From Tricholoma matsutake (taxonomy: Eukaryota; Basidiomycota; Agaricomycetes; Agaricales; Tricholomataceae): 64,000 bases of DNA. The stretch is taken from contig AP026540.1 of the NCBI GenBank assembly GCA_026075535.2, forward strand, positions 4,588,001-4,652,000. The letters are read 5' to 3'. This document shows positions 34,789-54,185 of the stretch, piece by piece. The translations under genes and the position numbers were made by a program. Position 1 is the first letter of the stretch. The number at the start of each line of letters is the position of its first letter. Below the pieces are notes generated by a model. The model searched no databases. It had not been told where the DNA came from and worked only from the letters and a program-made list of their open reading frames with translations.

Positions 34789-35943
34789 ATAAGAAAGTGG
34801 GAAAGAGAAACTTGATATCTTGTTCGATGTTGTGGGCAGTCAGGGATGACTAATCACGAGATCTCCGCCTCTTAGCGCTTAGCAATGGAACGCTTCAGAA
34901 CGCTTCAGGACATAGGCTGAGGACGGATGTGCTGCCTTGATCACCTTGATCCTGCATTAATTTTGTGATACTATGGACCCATTTACAAATGCAGCTTCCT
35001 CGCAATGGAGGAATCTATTGGGAAATTTTTCTTTACTCTGTAAAGCTGCTTTTGACTAGTCCCACTACATTGCGCTTACACTGTGCTATCGAAGCAATGC
35101 ACCTCGAGGAGCTCCATCGTCAGAGGATTATCGGCCGCAAGTGACAGTATGGATCAAATCCCGATGGGCGTTTATACAAGGGTGTACTTGCCGTGCAATA
35201 TTAGCGTCCCGGTTTTACAGCAGTAGTGCAAGAAATATATAACGATAAATACACACCTGTCCTAACGTCTCAGCATACCCAGATCCAAGGGGGTGTGAAT
35301 CCCACCACCCCCTTGCCCAGATCTCTACTTTTACACTATAGCTTACATAAAGTTCGCAATAACACTTTGGTGCGTAAAGTAATCGAACCATTCAGATGCA
35401 CCTCTTACGCTACACCGCAGGTCCTCTCTCTATTAGAACTAAGTAGGCCGAAGGTGGTAGTTTAGAGATTCATAGTGCTGAAAGGTTCTTCATAAGTATC
35501 AACCTCGCTCTTCGGGCATAGTTTTCTTGTCGGGGAAGCAGCTTTTTGCGAACATGCAACTTGCTCATCGTCGTTTCGGACAGGGCTACTGTTGGGCAAT
35601 ATCGAGACTGAGGAAGGCGGATGTTTGACCCCATGTATCGTCCGGAGTGCTGGCGATGCACCATATAAACCGTGTGCCTCCTACATACGATATGAATGCT
35701 CGCAATCCGACACCAGGTGTTTTTCCCGCTCAGATCACTGAACATTCAACAAAGCGGTGGTTGCGAATCTTATCGCAAGTGCAGCCTTGCTGGTATTATT
35801 TGCAAATTTTGGGGCCAGATGCAGTCTAGCGCAATAGTGCTACTATTCTACACGATGTCAACATAAAGAGAAAAAAGCTAGATATAATGCGGTCCCAGGA
35901 ATACCAAAATGAGCCACAGCCCATCGAAGTCATCGAAGCACCC
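34789..35943. other. Intergenic region RPB1 3' end / VPS27 5' end
   Basis: 1.15 kb, between two minus-strand genes, holding the RPB1 3' UTR and the VPS27 promoter. One small hairpin, CAAGGGGGTG/CACCCCCTTG, lies at 35286-35315. The short frames here have no recognisable domain. Confidence 0.5.
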
Positions 35944-42639
<6,696 letters not shown>

Positions 42640-44529
42640 GATTGTTGAACAGGGAGCAACGGGTAGGGATTGGTATGGTGCAAAACCAGATTAGGAAGGA
42701 GAAACGGTATGAGAAACGTCGTAAAAAGGATGTCAATAGTAGTATTGAGATGAAGACTGAAGAACGAGTGGCAACCCGAAAGGATTTGGGCAGTTTTGAT
42801 GGTGTTTTTTTGAGCGAAATAGTATCAGTGAACTAGGAGAGCGATAAAAGTCGAAAAAAGTCGAGTCAAGCGGGATCCAGTGGTGCCAACAGACGTAAAG
42901 ATCTCTAGAACCAAGTACAAGACGCCGGTATTGCAATTCAGCTGCGAGGAGACGATTGGCGAAAACTGTGCTGGAGTTCGAGGACAACAGACGATGGAGA
43001 CTGTCTTTCTGACTCCGACCCAACTTCTTCGCGTCCGCTGTCACAGGTCACAATAAGTCACCCTTTCTCCTTCCACCGTCATCCCCCTTTTGTGCGAAGA
43101 TGGTTTCGGCCAGAACACGTCTCACTTTACAAGTTTTCCCGCCACCGAAATGTTTTTCTCTTTCTCATAAAGAGAAGAGTTTGCTATAGATATTTCAAGT
43201 TGCACCGCCATGAATGGTCACCTGACTTCCTTATGGCTGCCTGGAAGATGGGCGCGTGCGTTGACACCGGACGGTCGACACATGTGCAATCCGTATCCAT
43301 CGTGCGTGCATCTGGGTATGCCCCACGGTGATCCGAGTGACTGATCATCATTCAGCGAACGATCGTTGAGTTTATAATGTCTGATAGGAAGGATTGGTAT
43401 GATAGGTGCGCATATTGCAGTACTATGCCTTCCGACTCGATGGTTCACAGTGTCACTGCTTTTCTTGTAATTTACGGGTTGTGCTTGTTTTCCTGTGTCA
43501 AACCGAAAAGACGTGTTCCATTTGTTCGTGTGATCCATGTCGGCCTTCGGCGTTCGGGTCGATGCCCAGACAGCATACTACCACGGTTTTACCTTGATGT
43601 GCGGTGAGCTCTCTTGGTGCGGAGAAGCGCTTCTCCTCTTCAGGTACTGAGACTTCCGACCGCTAGTCAGGCGTTTCGATCTGAGTATCTCTCCAAGCGT
43701 CAGATCCACCTTGTAACAACTTTCCAATCACGGGGCATGCCCAGATTCTGGGTTTCCACCGTTGTCGACTCCTGATGGTCATGCTGATGGCAAACACTAA
43801 TAGGGTACGCGCATTCAGCAGTGTTGTGATGTCCAGATTAGCAAGAACAAGCTCCTAATGATGGACTGCGCCTCGAGGTAATAAATATCGGGCGCGAGTA
43901 ACATAGTCAAAACTTGTATATATGGTTAAACTAGACCGACATCTTATCGCCTGCGACAGTCTTCATTTCTGCGATGCTGTTCAGCCTGAAGGATGTGCTC
44001 ATAGTCGCCGCAGTTTCCGAGATTACGACGCTCGACGTAAGAGTTACCTTGCTTCACTTTACGCGATGATCAACTATTTACACAAAGGTTTTCCCTCTGG
44101 CGCACTTACCCGTCGCTCTGCCCACTAATGTTAAGGTGGAAATATAGGTATAGTTATACTAAAGGTCGCAATATAGGCAGACTTGCGATAGCCAGTCAAC
44201 GTCGTTCGCGTACGTTCCACCTGAAGTTTTGCCAAAGTTGTGCGTGAAAGTTCAACTTTGGCCCTATATCTGAATTTGCAGTCTCATACGAATGCATGTT
44301 ACTGTTTTTCGGCCGGGTGGCAGACATTAGTGGCAATCAAAGATAACGATCCAGGAGTTGATTCATGTGAAGATCCACAACTGATCGTTGTTGAATCGGC
44401 TGTGTACTCTGACCGTCAATTTTTTCACAAACAACTATCTCAGTTGACTCTCATTATGTAAGATAATTTGATCTGGGGGAGTTGAATCATCGCCAAATCG
44501 TCGCTAATGATAATAACTTATAATAGGCT
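42640..44529. other. RPB1 upstream intergenic region
   Basis: 1.9 kb without a credible gene, presumably holding the RPB1 promoter. Short frames at 43092-43607 and 44240-44461 lack domains. No LTR or hAT-type end was found that could be the missing 5' end of the gypsy element starting near 44530. Confidence 0.5.
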
Positions 44530-45546
44530 GTGTGTGAAATCTACACCGTATTTTGCCAAGCCTGTAGGCTGATCAGAGATTGCCGAAATGCCATCGGAGC
44601 TGTAAGTGCATGTGAAACCATCCTTGAGAGCTGGATGGAATGTGTATGCCACCTTGAAGAGGATCTGGAGCTACAGAGAGGACAGTGGGTTGCAGAGGTT
44701 GCAAAAAAGGGCAGAAACATAGCTGTGACCACCACCACCACCCAAACATACAGTGCCAATGCCCCATCCACAACCAGAGCCCCCAACACCATGAGTGTTT
44801 CTCCCTCATTGCCCCATCTCACCGATCAGGAGAAAACCTTGCTTACCATTCACAGAGGCTGTTTCAAATGTAGAATCTTCTATGCAGGACACATGTCACA
44901 TGAATGCCCCATCGTGCATGCATCAGTCGAAGCCTGCAAGAATGTCACTGCTGAAAATGCAATGAAAGCCAGGAACACCTTTGATGCCAGGACTGCAAGC
45001 ACCATGCATGTTGTGGCACTCTTTGGCGACAGCAACAATGAGGACTATTTTGAGCAAGGAGGAGACAAAGACAATGAGTGCTTATCTCCCTCTCTAACAC
45101 TCCCACAACATCTCAAGTGGAGGTGTCGCCTTGATGTGCCTATGACTTGTGCCCTGACCCCCATCACAGTGCTTATTGACCATGGTTGCCCTCCAGTACT
45201 GATTTCTAGTGAGCTGGTCGAAAACATGGGCCTTGCCACGAAGAAATTGTTCAAAGCTATGTCAGTATCAGGTGCATTCACAAAAGGAGAGGGGAAACTG
45301 GACTCCAAATTGATACTTTCAAACTACTATGAAATACATATTCAATCCCCTGACTCTGTATGGAAATCGTGCATAATAAACACTATCATTTGCCCCAAGC
45401 TACACACTGACCTTATCCTGGGACTAGACTTTCTAGTGAGAAGTCATGTTGTGGTGGATGCCAAAATGTGTATGGCAGTTGTGATGGAAACTGGATATGA
45501 CATGCTGAACCCCCCCCCCCCCCCCCCCCCCGCCCACATTGAGTAG
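44530..45546 (+). pseudogene. Gypsy D gag C-terminus and protease
   Basis: 338 open codons. A zinc-knuckle-like motif CFKCRIFYAGHMSHEC (CX2CX6HX4C, a longer spacing than the retroviral form) lies near residues 115-130. A retropepsin-like segment with VLIDHGCPPVLISSELV follows, with DHG in place of DTG/DSG. The frame ends in a proline run encoded by a 22-nt C tract (45510-45531). The N-terminal capsid part is missing. Confidence 0.72.
45510..45531. repeat. 22-nt poly-C tract
   Basis: An uninterrupted run of C after catgctgaa, between the protease and RT of gypsy D. It is prone to slippage and to sequencing or assembly length error. Confidence 0.9.
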
Positions 45547-46400
45547 GGAGACAGCCCCTCAGTCGCCATGGCTCCAGCATTGAGAGGAATGAAGGGAAAT
45601 TGCAAAGAGGGCATGCGACCATATGCAGACCACCAAACAGCGCACTGAGAATTAATGGCACTTTTTGAAGAGAACCCAAAGCATTTTGACATGATGCAGT
45701 ACACCTCAACAGGGCCCTGCAGAATCACAGCCATGCACACATGAATAGTGCAACTGGCAACAGTGGCAGAGTTACAAAACTTGGACCTAAATTTTAAACA
45801 AAAATAACCAAGATCAGTTCCCCTCCAATATACCACATGTGCAGGACTTACCAAAGGACATCTACCACCACATTGAGTTAAAGCCAGGAGTACCTATATC
45901 AGTGGTGTGGGTGTACAGTTGCCCTCAAAAGTACTGCCCAGGGTGGAAAACACTGATTGACCAGCACCTTGAGGCAGGGCAGATATGATACCAAAGGCAG
46001 ATAGCACTGTGTTACCAAGATGGGTAAATGATTATTGTCATCTGAACCATCTAACAGTACCTGACAATTACCCATTGCCCCACATTGACAACATACTGGT
46101 GGACTGCATCAAGGGAAAAATTTGGGAAAAGATTGACATGATGAACTCCTTTTTCCAAACCTTAGTGCACCCAGACCATGTCAAATACACAGCAGTGCTC
46201 ACACTGTTCAGGCTGTGGGAATGGGTTGTGATGCCAATGGGATTACAAAACTCACCAGCCACCCACCGACATCAAGTAACATTGGCCTTACAAGAACTAA
46301 TAGGGAAAATATGTCATGTATACCTTGATGACATTGTGATTTGGTCCTCATCATTGGCGGAACACCAAAAGAACATTGCGGCAGTCTTGGAGGTGCTGAA
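45547..46400 (+). pseudogene. Gypsy D reverse transcriptase, first part
   Basis: The linker and RT N-terminus are broken by stops, then a frame open from 45985 holds the RT core (VNDYCHLNHLTVPDNYPLPHI, MGLQNSPATHRHQV) and the active site YLDD (CHVYLDDIVIWSS, about 46316). It is cut at 46400 by copia E within EVL; the RT continues at 52986. Confidence 0.82.
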
Positions 46401-46632
46401 TGTAGAGATCCAACCTAAGCGGTACACAATGAGCATGGTTTATTGTACGATGGACTAAGGTATCTAATCTATGTATGTAGGTATATATACTATAATGCTA
46501 ACAATGGGGGGGAATGATAAAGGCTAAGACATAAAGGGAGAAAGAGACAAGGGGAGAGATATGCATGAAAGGGGAATATTAATAGATCAAAGGGGGCGCC
46601 TATGGCACATATTCACAGTGTAGATCTCAACA
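46401..46632 (-). repeat. Copia E 3' LTR
   Basis: 232 bp. Minus strand TGTTGAGATC to CTCTACA. It is about 97% identical by eye to 52749-52980; the differences are mostly transitions. Confidence 0.92.
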
Positions 46633-46686
46633 CTCCTCCTCACCATGAATACTCCTCCTTGCATGGAATTGGCATGAAGATGGTAA

Positions 46687-49600
46687 TTACTGGAGTCCAA
46701 GGAATCTGCGAAGGCAGGCAAAAGATTTGACATCCAGGGCTTTAGTGAAGATGTCCACAATATTATCACGGGTGTGCACATATTGTACATGAAGCTCCTG
46801 GGATTGGACACGCTCATGAAGGAAATGGAATTTGATGTCGATGTGCTTGATGTGGGAGTGAAGAAGCGGGTCTTCAGATAAATTGATGGCAGTGGTGTTG
46901 TCACAAAGCATGGGGGTGGGTGCAGTAGGTGAGTGTCCAATGGCCGTGAGTAGGATACAAATCCAGATGCATTCCTTTGCTAATTCAAAAGCGGCAACGT
47001 ACTCGGCCTCACAAGATGAGGCTGCGACAGTCTTCTGCTTGCGAGCTGTCCAGGATACAGCACCCAATCCAAGGGAACACGCATATCCTCCAACACTGTG
47101 CCTCATATCTAAGCAATTAGCCCAGTCAGAGTTGGTGTACACCAATAAAGAGATTGGATTATCGCCCCCCAAATATAGTTTCAGGTCCCACATTCTCTTC
47201 AGGTAGTGAACAAGGTGGATGGCGGCATGCCAATGCTCAAAGGAATAGGAATCAAGGAATTGTGAGAGTTGTTGAACTGCATATGATATGTCTGGGCATG
47301 TGGAGATGGAAAGGTATAGGAGACAGCCTACAAGTGATCGGTATGGTAGTCCTAGTAGTTTAGTCTGCACATCAGGTGTAAGACTCAACCGGTCGACACA
47401 CCCCAATTTCTGTCCAGGTTCCATTGGTGCTGACAATGGGTTAGCATCAGTCTGACCAAACTGAGAGACAATCTTGTCAATTAGTGCTGTTTGGGACAGA
47501 GCAACCATATGGTGTGCAGTATCCCAGGTGATGGTGATGCCAATGACAAATTGGGCTGTGCCAAGATCAGATATTGTCCATACCTTTTGCATTTGGTTTT
47601 TGAAGCACTCATTCTCCTCCTTGCGACTAGCGATGGAAAGGTAATTGTCCACATGAACAGTCATTATGATGGTACCTGTGTCAGATTTTCGGTAGTAGAT
47701 GCATGACTCACGAGATAATCTTGTGAATCCCCAGGATACCATTTGGCCATGTAGCATCTGATTCCAAATACATCCACTCTGTTTCATACCGTATAACCCT
47801 TGCTGCAACTCCCATACCCAATCCTCCTTCCCCAGTTCTTTGAAACCAGTTGGCTGTTCCATATATTGAATTTTGTCATCCAGTAGGAGGCCATAGAGGA
47901 AAGCCATTTTGAGTTGGGCGTCCCATCCAAGTGATGCCACTATGTGTAAGAGAATCTGCCAAGATTCCATGCGCACCGTAGGTGAGGTGGTTTTTGTATA
48001 GTCTTTACCATAGATCTGTTTGAATCCCTTGAATACAAGCTGTACCTTCCAATGAACTGCTCGACCAGTCTCATCACATTTAATATGGAAGACTGGATGA
48101 CCTTTACAAATTTGGTGACCTTGTGGTACATCAGTGCATGGGATAAGTTTGTATATGGACATATCTTTCAGAGATTGCAATTCCTCCTGGTAGCCTTCTT
48201 CCCATTGTTTAGCATCTGCTGAATTCTTGGTGTCTTCCCAAGATTGCGGATCATCCTCAAACTGCAGTGACTCCGGATCAATAACTGACATCTCCAAAAT
48301 TAATGTGGAGAGCTGATGTGCCTGATCGCCAAACATGGTGTCATCAAGTGATTCCTTGACCCACCGATCATGATCGATTGATGACGTATCAGGTCCGATG
48401 ATGGTAGGGAGGTCATCTAAGAGTTTTCTCCATTCCGTGCAAGTTGCCTTGACCCATTCAGCTGACTCTTTGGATTCCTGTACAGCTTTTCCGAGCCTGG
48501 TCACCACTGGTCCCCCACCAGGATGCTTATCAGTGGGTATTGGTATTCTGGATGATCAATGTGTGACTGGTACTGGCAAAGTAGGCATTGTTACTGAAGT
48601 AGGTGGGTCAGGAATAGGGTCCTGGGTAGATACGTCAGTGGTGATGGAGTCATCATCAACATCGTCAACGATAGGCATATGGTCGTGGATTGGTGGGCCT
48701 TTGACTGGCTCTGCTGGATACGGATCTAATAGGGGTCGTGATGGAATAGGCATATGACCATCATGGGTCTCAACAAACTTGACATGATATGAGCTATAAA
48801 CTTTCTGCATCTCTTGGTGATAGCACCAATATGCTTTTGATTTCAGCTCGTATCCAATTAGAATGCACTCTATAGATTGTTCATAGATCTTGGGGTTATG
48901 TTGATTCTGAATAAAGACGTATGCCTTGCATCCAATTTCCCTCATATAGGAGTAGTCAGGTTTGCATTCATGCCATTTCTCCCAAGGTGTGATACCATTG
49001 AGTGAGCGGATCATAGTTTTCACATGTAGATGAGCTGCTGTCAGGTATAACTCATCCCAGAGGTACGTGGGTAAGTTTGCATAGAGGTGCATAGTGCGCA
49101 CCTTTCCCATCAATGTTCTGTGCATGTGTTCAATGCGTCTAATGTGGGCAGAAGTATATGGTGCAGTAAATTTATGATTTGTCCCATGCAACTGGAGCCA
49201 AGCCTCTATTTCATGGGTTTTGAGTTTGCCATTATCAGTAATATATGTGCCTACTTGAAGGCCCATCTCCTTTTCCCTGGCAAGTTCCCAAGCTCTGAGT
49301 TCTTGAAACACGTCACCTTTATGTTTCAGGGGAATGGACCATGGGTGTGACATACAATCATTGACTATATTCATGACATACAGATTCCCGACTCGTGACT
49401 TTACAGTGTTCAGTCCAGATAAGTCTACCCAGACTTTCTTCAATTTACGTGTAGCTCTATGCCCCTTCCCCTCTGCATACTTCTTGGGAACAGGTGTTCG
49501 AGTCTGCTTTCCAAGTATGCAAGAGTTGCATTTAGGGGGTTTGAATGAGGATTGCATGGGCATACCTGTGATGGACCCACTCCTGGCCATGTCCTGCAGC

Positions 49601-50451
49601 ACTTGATAATTTGCATGCCTGAGATGATGATGCCAAGTTACAATGTTGGGGGTGTTGTGAACAGTGAGCGCATGATCCATAGTTGTGGTTTGCAATGTCA
49701 GAGTGTATAAGTGCTTGTTCTGGAGTAGGGTACCCCTTGCTATGAAGGCACCAGTGGACTTATTGGTGATCCAACAAGATGAGTTGTCAAAATGAGCTAC
49801 AACTTTGAAATCCCTTGCGAGGGAACTGATGGAAATCAAGTGTACCACTGCATTTGGGACATAAAGCGCATCATGTAAGATTATTGATGTGCCTCTAGCA
49901 ATCCAAAGTTTGATATTGCCCACGCCAATAGCTGCAATAGACGATCCCCCCATGCCTTTAATTCCATGTGAGGCAATGGGGCGAAGGGTGATGAAATCCG
50001 CACAATCAGGGGTAAGGTGAATAGTGGCACCAGTGTCGATGTAAAATGGACAGTCAGTAAGTGAGATGGTGGTACACTGAGTTTGGTTGAGGGGAGTGAC
50101 TGTGAGCGCCTCCTCATTAGTTGGTACAGAATTCTGGACCCAGTCAACTGAAGTAGAGAACTCCTCAGTCACAAGCCACCCCTCGTATTCTACCTCCTCT
50201 ACCGTAGCATGGGGAAGTGGATCACTAGCGAGGCCCACAAACTTGGTAGGAGCCACCTGGGCAGTGGATTGGATGCTGGAGTCGAGCATAACCATATAAG
50301 CGTGGCCAGCACTATCCTTCAAGGTAATGGGAATTTTGGGGGACAACTTTGCTGCACCATTCCTGGACTTCTTCCATTCATATGCTAATTTCTTCGCTGT
50401 TTTTGACTCCTCAATAGTCTTGCCTTCCATGCCCCCCCCTTTTTGAGACAC
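46687..50451 (-). pseudogene. Copia E pol: protease-integrase-RT-RNase H
   Basis: A single frame from 50451 to 46687, broken only by a TGA at 48556-48558 where CGA is likely (VTH-stop-SSRIPIP). Protease FYIDTGATIHL. GAG-pre-integrase HHHLRHANYQVL. Integrase with a zinc C-x2-C (CNSCILGK), the first Asp in WVDLSG, the second in ITDNGK and the Glu in RRIEHMHRT. RT with the usual LVFKGFKQIYGKDY and LYGMKQSG. The active site reads HVDN, so the second catalytic aspartate is lost. RNase H runs through LLVYTNSDWAN and SSCEAEYVAA to the VDIFTKAL box. One nonsense codon and one active-site change make it probably inactive. Confidence 0.9.
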
Positions 50452-51223
50452 AGTATGGGATGATATGACCAGGGTGCTTGCAATTACTACAAATCACTGC
50501 AGAAGTCGACCTAGGGGGTTTAGAGCTGATGGCGAGGGTGAGGGAGTGGGTGTTATAAATATGGTGATCGTTCTCCTGAAGGGATTGTTCATTCTCCAGG
50601 AAGAGGCAAATGTCCTTTGAGGTATAAGGTGCAGAAACCATCGACACCGCTATATCGCGGGAGATAATGGAATGCGCATGAGGAAAATTCGCACTGAGGG
50701 AGTTAAGGAGTGCAATGCAGCATAGGAGATCAGGAGTAATACTCCCCATGGCAAATGCCCATTCAATGAGCGTACAAATCTTTTCTGCTGTTTTGGGTAA
50801 TGGTGTATTGGTCATGCATTGTATGGAGAGTGCCTGCTGTAATAAAGCAACTTGCCTGACCGGCCCTTCCTTCTGGTGATGGGCTCAAAGAGCCTCCCAG
50901 TTCTCCTGTGCAGTCTTTGAAGAATCCAGGAAGGGGCATTCGGAAGATGCCACTCTGGATGCGATGATGGCATAGGCTAGGCAAGAATTAGCTCTCCAGT
51001 TAGAGTGGGCTCGAGGTTCCACAGATGTTGGTTGTGGTAAGTCACCAGTGATGTAGTCAAACAGCCCATTAAGGAATAGGGTGACAGTAACATCCTTGCA
51101 CCATTCTTTGTAATTGGACTGGAGTTTGTCAAGCTTTACCCCAGTATAGTGTGTGGAGAGTCAGATGAGGGAAATAGATGGGGGATTCAATTTAAGAGGG
51201 TTTGGATCTGAGGATTCAGGCAT
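50411..51223 (-). pseudogene. Copia E gag
   Basis: Starts at ATG 51221-51223 (MPESSDPNPLKLNPP). UBN2-like capsid region with LQSNYKEWCKDVTVTLFLNGLFDYI and LLQQALSIQCM, then a zinc knuckle CSNCKHPGHIIPYC near 50475. Two TGA stops (near 51166 and 50885) sit where arginine fits the family pattern (LI-stop-LS; EAL-stop-AHH). Gag and pol are out of frame at a C homopolymer (about 50433-50440). Confidence 0.8.
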
Positions 51224-51400
51224 AGTAGCAGCTCTCAAGGTAAACAAAGTTCAATGAGAGGAGAAAAGTAAGTGTGCGAGGCAACAACAAAGAGATGGAA
51301 ACACACCGGTAAACCAGAATGTGTCAAGATAAGATAAGATTGACAAAAATTGATTTATCATCGATCAAATGAGACAATTGCATGATCGTTAATTTGCTAG

Positions 51401-52693
51401 TAGGCAATAGCATGGGTACTCCTGTGGGTACCCACGGGTGTCAGTCCCCGCATGGGTTTTGCCCAGTATATAAATTATTCTATCTAATCTAATAAATATG
51501 TAATTACACGAAGAACCACCCCACCCCACATTTGCGAGCGAGAGGGGGGTGGTGGTTGTAACTGTCCCCTTCCATCGCCCTTCATCATCGGCTGCTAGCA
51601 CCCGCAATCCACCCCACAAGCAGTGGCTCGCAGGGCTGGAGGCGGGTGCTGGGTCATTGCCCATCATTGGGCACACCTGGTGGGTCTACCCCTCGCTGTT
51701 GTTCGTCATCATTGTTCCCCTCCCTCGCCATTGTTCCCCCTTGCCATTGTTTCCCCCTTTGCCATTATTCCCCCCCTCGTCATTGTTCTGTGCATTGCCA
51801 TCGTCTGTCATCGTTGTTCCCCTCCCTCGCTGTTGTTCTTAGGCAATGGCTGTCATGGTCCTGTTGTTGTTGTTCCACCGTTGTTCCCTCCTCCCCCTTG
51901 TCATCCTGCAGCAGCATCATCTGGTCCTGGTCCTGGTCCTGGTCCTGGCCATTGTGGTCATGTCATCATTGTTTTCTGTTGTTGTTGTTGTTGTTGTCCT
52001 ACCCCCCTGGTTCATCACTGAGCACCCATGATCCACCCTGCAAGCAGGTGCTCGCAGTGGTGTGTGGCAGGTGCTCAGCTTCATTGTCCTGTTGCCATTG
52101 TTGTTGTTGTTGTCAGTAGCTCTAGTTACCTAAGAGAGATTGTTAGTAACAAAAGAACGAAATGAGAAAAAGAAAAAACTTACCAATGGCCCAAGAGATG
52201 TCGACAATGTCTCTTGGGCCTTTTTTGCTTTTGTTGTCATTGCTGTGTCGTCCCGTCCTTGTCATTGTCATCCATCGTTGATCTGGGTTGCTTCATCCCA
52301 CCGAGCCACCCCATGAGCAGAGGCTCATGGCAGTGGCAGGATGGGTTCATCGTCGTCATCAGATCTAGTAAGTAGTAAATAAAATGGAAGGAAGAAAACT
52401 TACATATGGCAAATAATGCGTCAACAATCAACAAAGACGTGACGTGCACAACAAGACCAAATGGTCTGTGTGCATCCTGGGTACATAAACTCAGGCATTT
52501 CTAACAACTAAGCTGGGTTCACCCCCCTTTTATTTTTAATATGTAGTTATATAGTTATATAGTTTTCATAGATTACTAGGCACTAAGTAATAAGTATTAG
52601 ACTTTGAAGAAAGGACTCCCTCTTGGTGATGGGTAGGTCGTGGGTTGCAGGTTATGATTTCATGACCTGTACCCATACCCGTGCTATTGCCTA
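51401..52693. mobile_element. hAT-type non-autonomous element, family III, copy 2
   Basis: Perfect 8-bp duplication tttgctag (51393-51400; 52694-52701). Inverted ends TAGGCAATAGCATGGGTA and, inward from the right, TAGGCAATAGCACGGGTA. The first four bases and GCATGGGTA are shared with 14671-15571, but the bases between differ, so it is a sister subfamily. The interior has GGCCCAAGAGA/TCTCTTGGGCC at 52188-52220 and three CCACCCC..GGGCTGG-type modules (near 51605, 52030, 52305). Open frames in it are low-complexity S/H/L artefacts. Confidence 0.88.
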
Positions 52694-52748
52694 TTTGCTA
52701 GGAAGGATTTCTATCGTCACTTAAAGGTGACAAGAGTGGCCCATAACC

Positions 52749-52980
52749 TGTAAAGATCCAACCTAAGCGGTACACAATGAGCATGGTTTATTGTACGATG
52801 GACTAAGGTATCTAATCTATGTATGTAGGTATATATACTATAATGCTAACAATGGGGGGAAATGATAAAGGCTAAGACATAAAGGGAGAAAGAGACAAGG
52901 GGAGAGATACACATCAAAGGGGAATATTAATAGATCAAAGGGGGTGCCTATGGCACATATTCACAGTGTAGATCTCAACA
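52749..52980 (-). repeat. Copia E 5' LTR
   Basis: 232 bp, followed (minus) by GGTTATGGGCC. It is the partner of 46401-46632. Confidence 0.92.
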
Positions 52981-52985
52981 CTGAA

Positions 52986-53436
52986 GAACATGCAATTGTA
53001 CTGTTCAATGAAAAAGTCAATGTTATTCACATTGGAGATTACCTTCTTGGGACACCACATCTCGGAGAGGGGAATAGAAGCAGACATAGAGAAGGTTAGA
53101 CAGATACTAGACTGGCCAGTGCCAACAAGCATGAAACAGGTGCACCAGTTCCTGGGGTTGGTGAGATATATCACCCATTTCTTACCATCACTGGTGGAAC
53201 ACACAACAATACTGATGCCCCTGACAAAAAAGGAATGTAACACAGTCTTTCCCTCATGGACAGTGTCACAGACATGCACCAATACATGTTCAAGGCGATC
53301 AAAAGAGTCATTGTGAGTTGCAACTGCTTAATGACAATCAAACATGAAAAACCAGGAGACAATAAAATCTCATGATGTGCAATGCAAGTAAACACTGTAT
53401 GGGAGCAGTATTGGCATTTGGGCCAATGTGGGAGAC
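52986..53436 (+). pseudogene. Gypsy D reverse transcriptase, second part
   Basis: Continues the RT thumb and connection (MKKSMLFTLEITFLGHHISERGI, DIEKVRQILDWPVPTSMKQVHQFLGLVRYI). The RNase H start follows after a frameshift near 53316 (the MMCNASKHCMGAVLAFG region), then it is cut by gypsy C at 53436. Confidence 0.82.
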
Positions 53437-54145
53437 TGTCAAGAACCGTTCCTCGCCTGATCGGAACCCGCATCCATCCAACTCTTTCCCACACATCAAA
53501 CATGACTTTTGCCTATGCCTCCTGATTTCGTTCCCAGCTGCCTTGCACTGCCCACACTGCTGTGCACCAGGCCACCTTGTACAGCATCCATGGCTGCCTT
53601 CCCAAGGCTGCCGTCTCTATTGCAAATTCGACTACGGATTCCTGTGCAGCTCCTGCTAGATAATTTATCTACACAGTTGAGACACTGCCGCAGTCTTCAT
53701 TCCTGTTCCACATTATTCCGGACTACAGTATTTAAGCTTAGTTAGTTTCGCCTTGTATTCCTCAGTTCATATATCGACATAGACTCGACTTTAATCTGCC
53801 AATCAAAAACCTCCTTCTACTCCAAACCCCAGTTCTCTAAGAGTCTGAACTCTGTTTGACTCGACCTCCAGTCTCCCTTTGAAGTTCTAACCTCATCTGA
53901 ACTTAACCTAAGTCCCTCCGTACTCCTTTCCGCGTTTACCCGCACTTTCCTGTCCCTACCTCCAAACCTCCAACTTGAAATTAGGACACCGGACGAGGTG
54001 AAGGGCACAGCTTCTTACAAGCTGAAGCCAAGTCCTTTCCATTTTCCCTCCCCGCCGAATCTGCAATGACCTGACAACCTTCTGTAAATAACACCCGCAG
54101 TGTCTGATCGGATTCCGATGAACCCTCTAGGATCAGTTCTTAACA
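53437..54145 (+). repeat. Gypsy C 5' LTR
   Basis: 709 bp, TGTCAAGAACC to CTTAACA. It contains a tatttaag TATA-like box near 53729. Differences from the 3' LTR are mainly C/T and G/A transitions. Confidence 0.93.
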
Positions 54146-54185
54146 GTATATACAAACTCACACTTCACTCATCCATTTCCTCTCT

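Larger units (their letters stand above)
46401..52980 (-). mobile_element. Ty1/copia element E, young, with a hAT-type insert
   Basis: LTRs of 232 bp at 46401-46632 and 52749-52980 differ at only about six sites. Perfect duplication ctgaa (46396-46400; 52981-52985). The primer site after the 5' LTR on the minus strand is GGTTATGGGCC (52738-52748), matching the half-tRNA-iMet site of copia. The purine tract gaggaggag abuts the 3' LTR. Gag and pol are almost intact. The family III hAT-type element at 51401-52693 sits in the untranslated leader. Confidence 0.95.

Noticed and set aside
44100..44529. Possible 5' LTR of gypsy D
   Set aside because: No segment matches the 3' LTR fragment starting at 62500; only a short tgtaaga similarity.
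44541..44822. Minus-strand frames over gypsy D gag
   Set aside because: Shadows of the plus-strand gag-protease frame, which has recognisable motifs.
51549..52119. Long overlapping frames rich in S, H, C and V
   Set aside because: Composition artefact of the GC/TG-rich modules inside a hAT-type element; all frames are low complexity.
54146..54180. Self-priming or tRNA primer site after the gypsy C 5' LTR
   Set aside because: Looked for a complement in the LTR as in gypsy A/B and for common tRNA 3' ends; found neither by eye.
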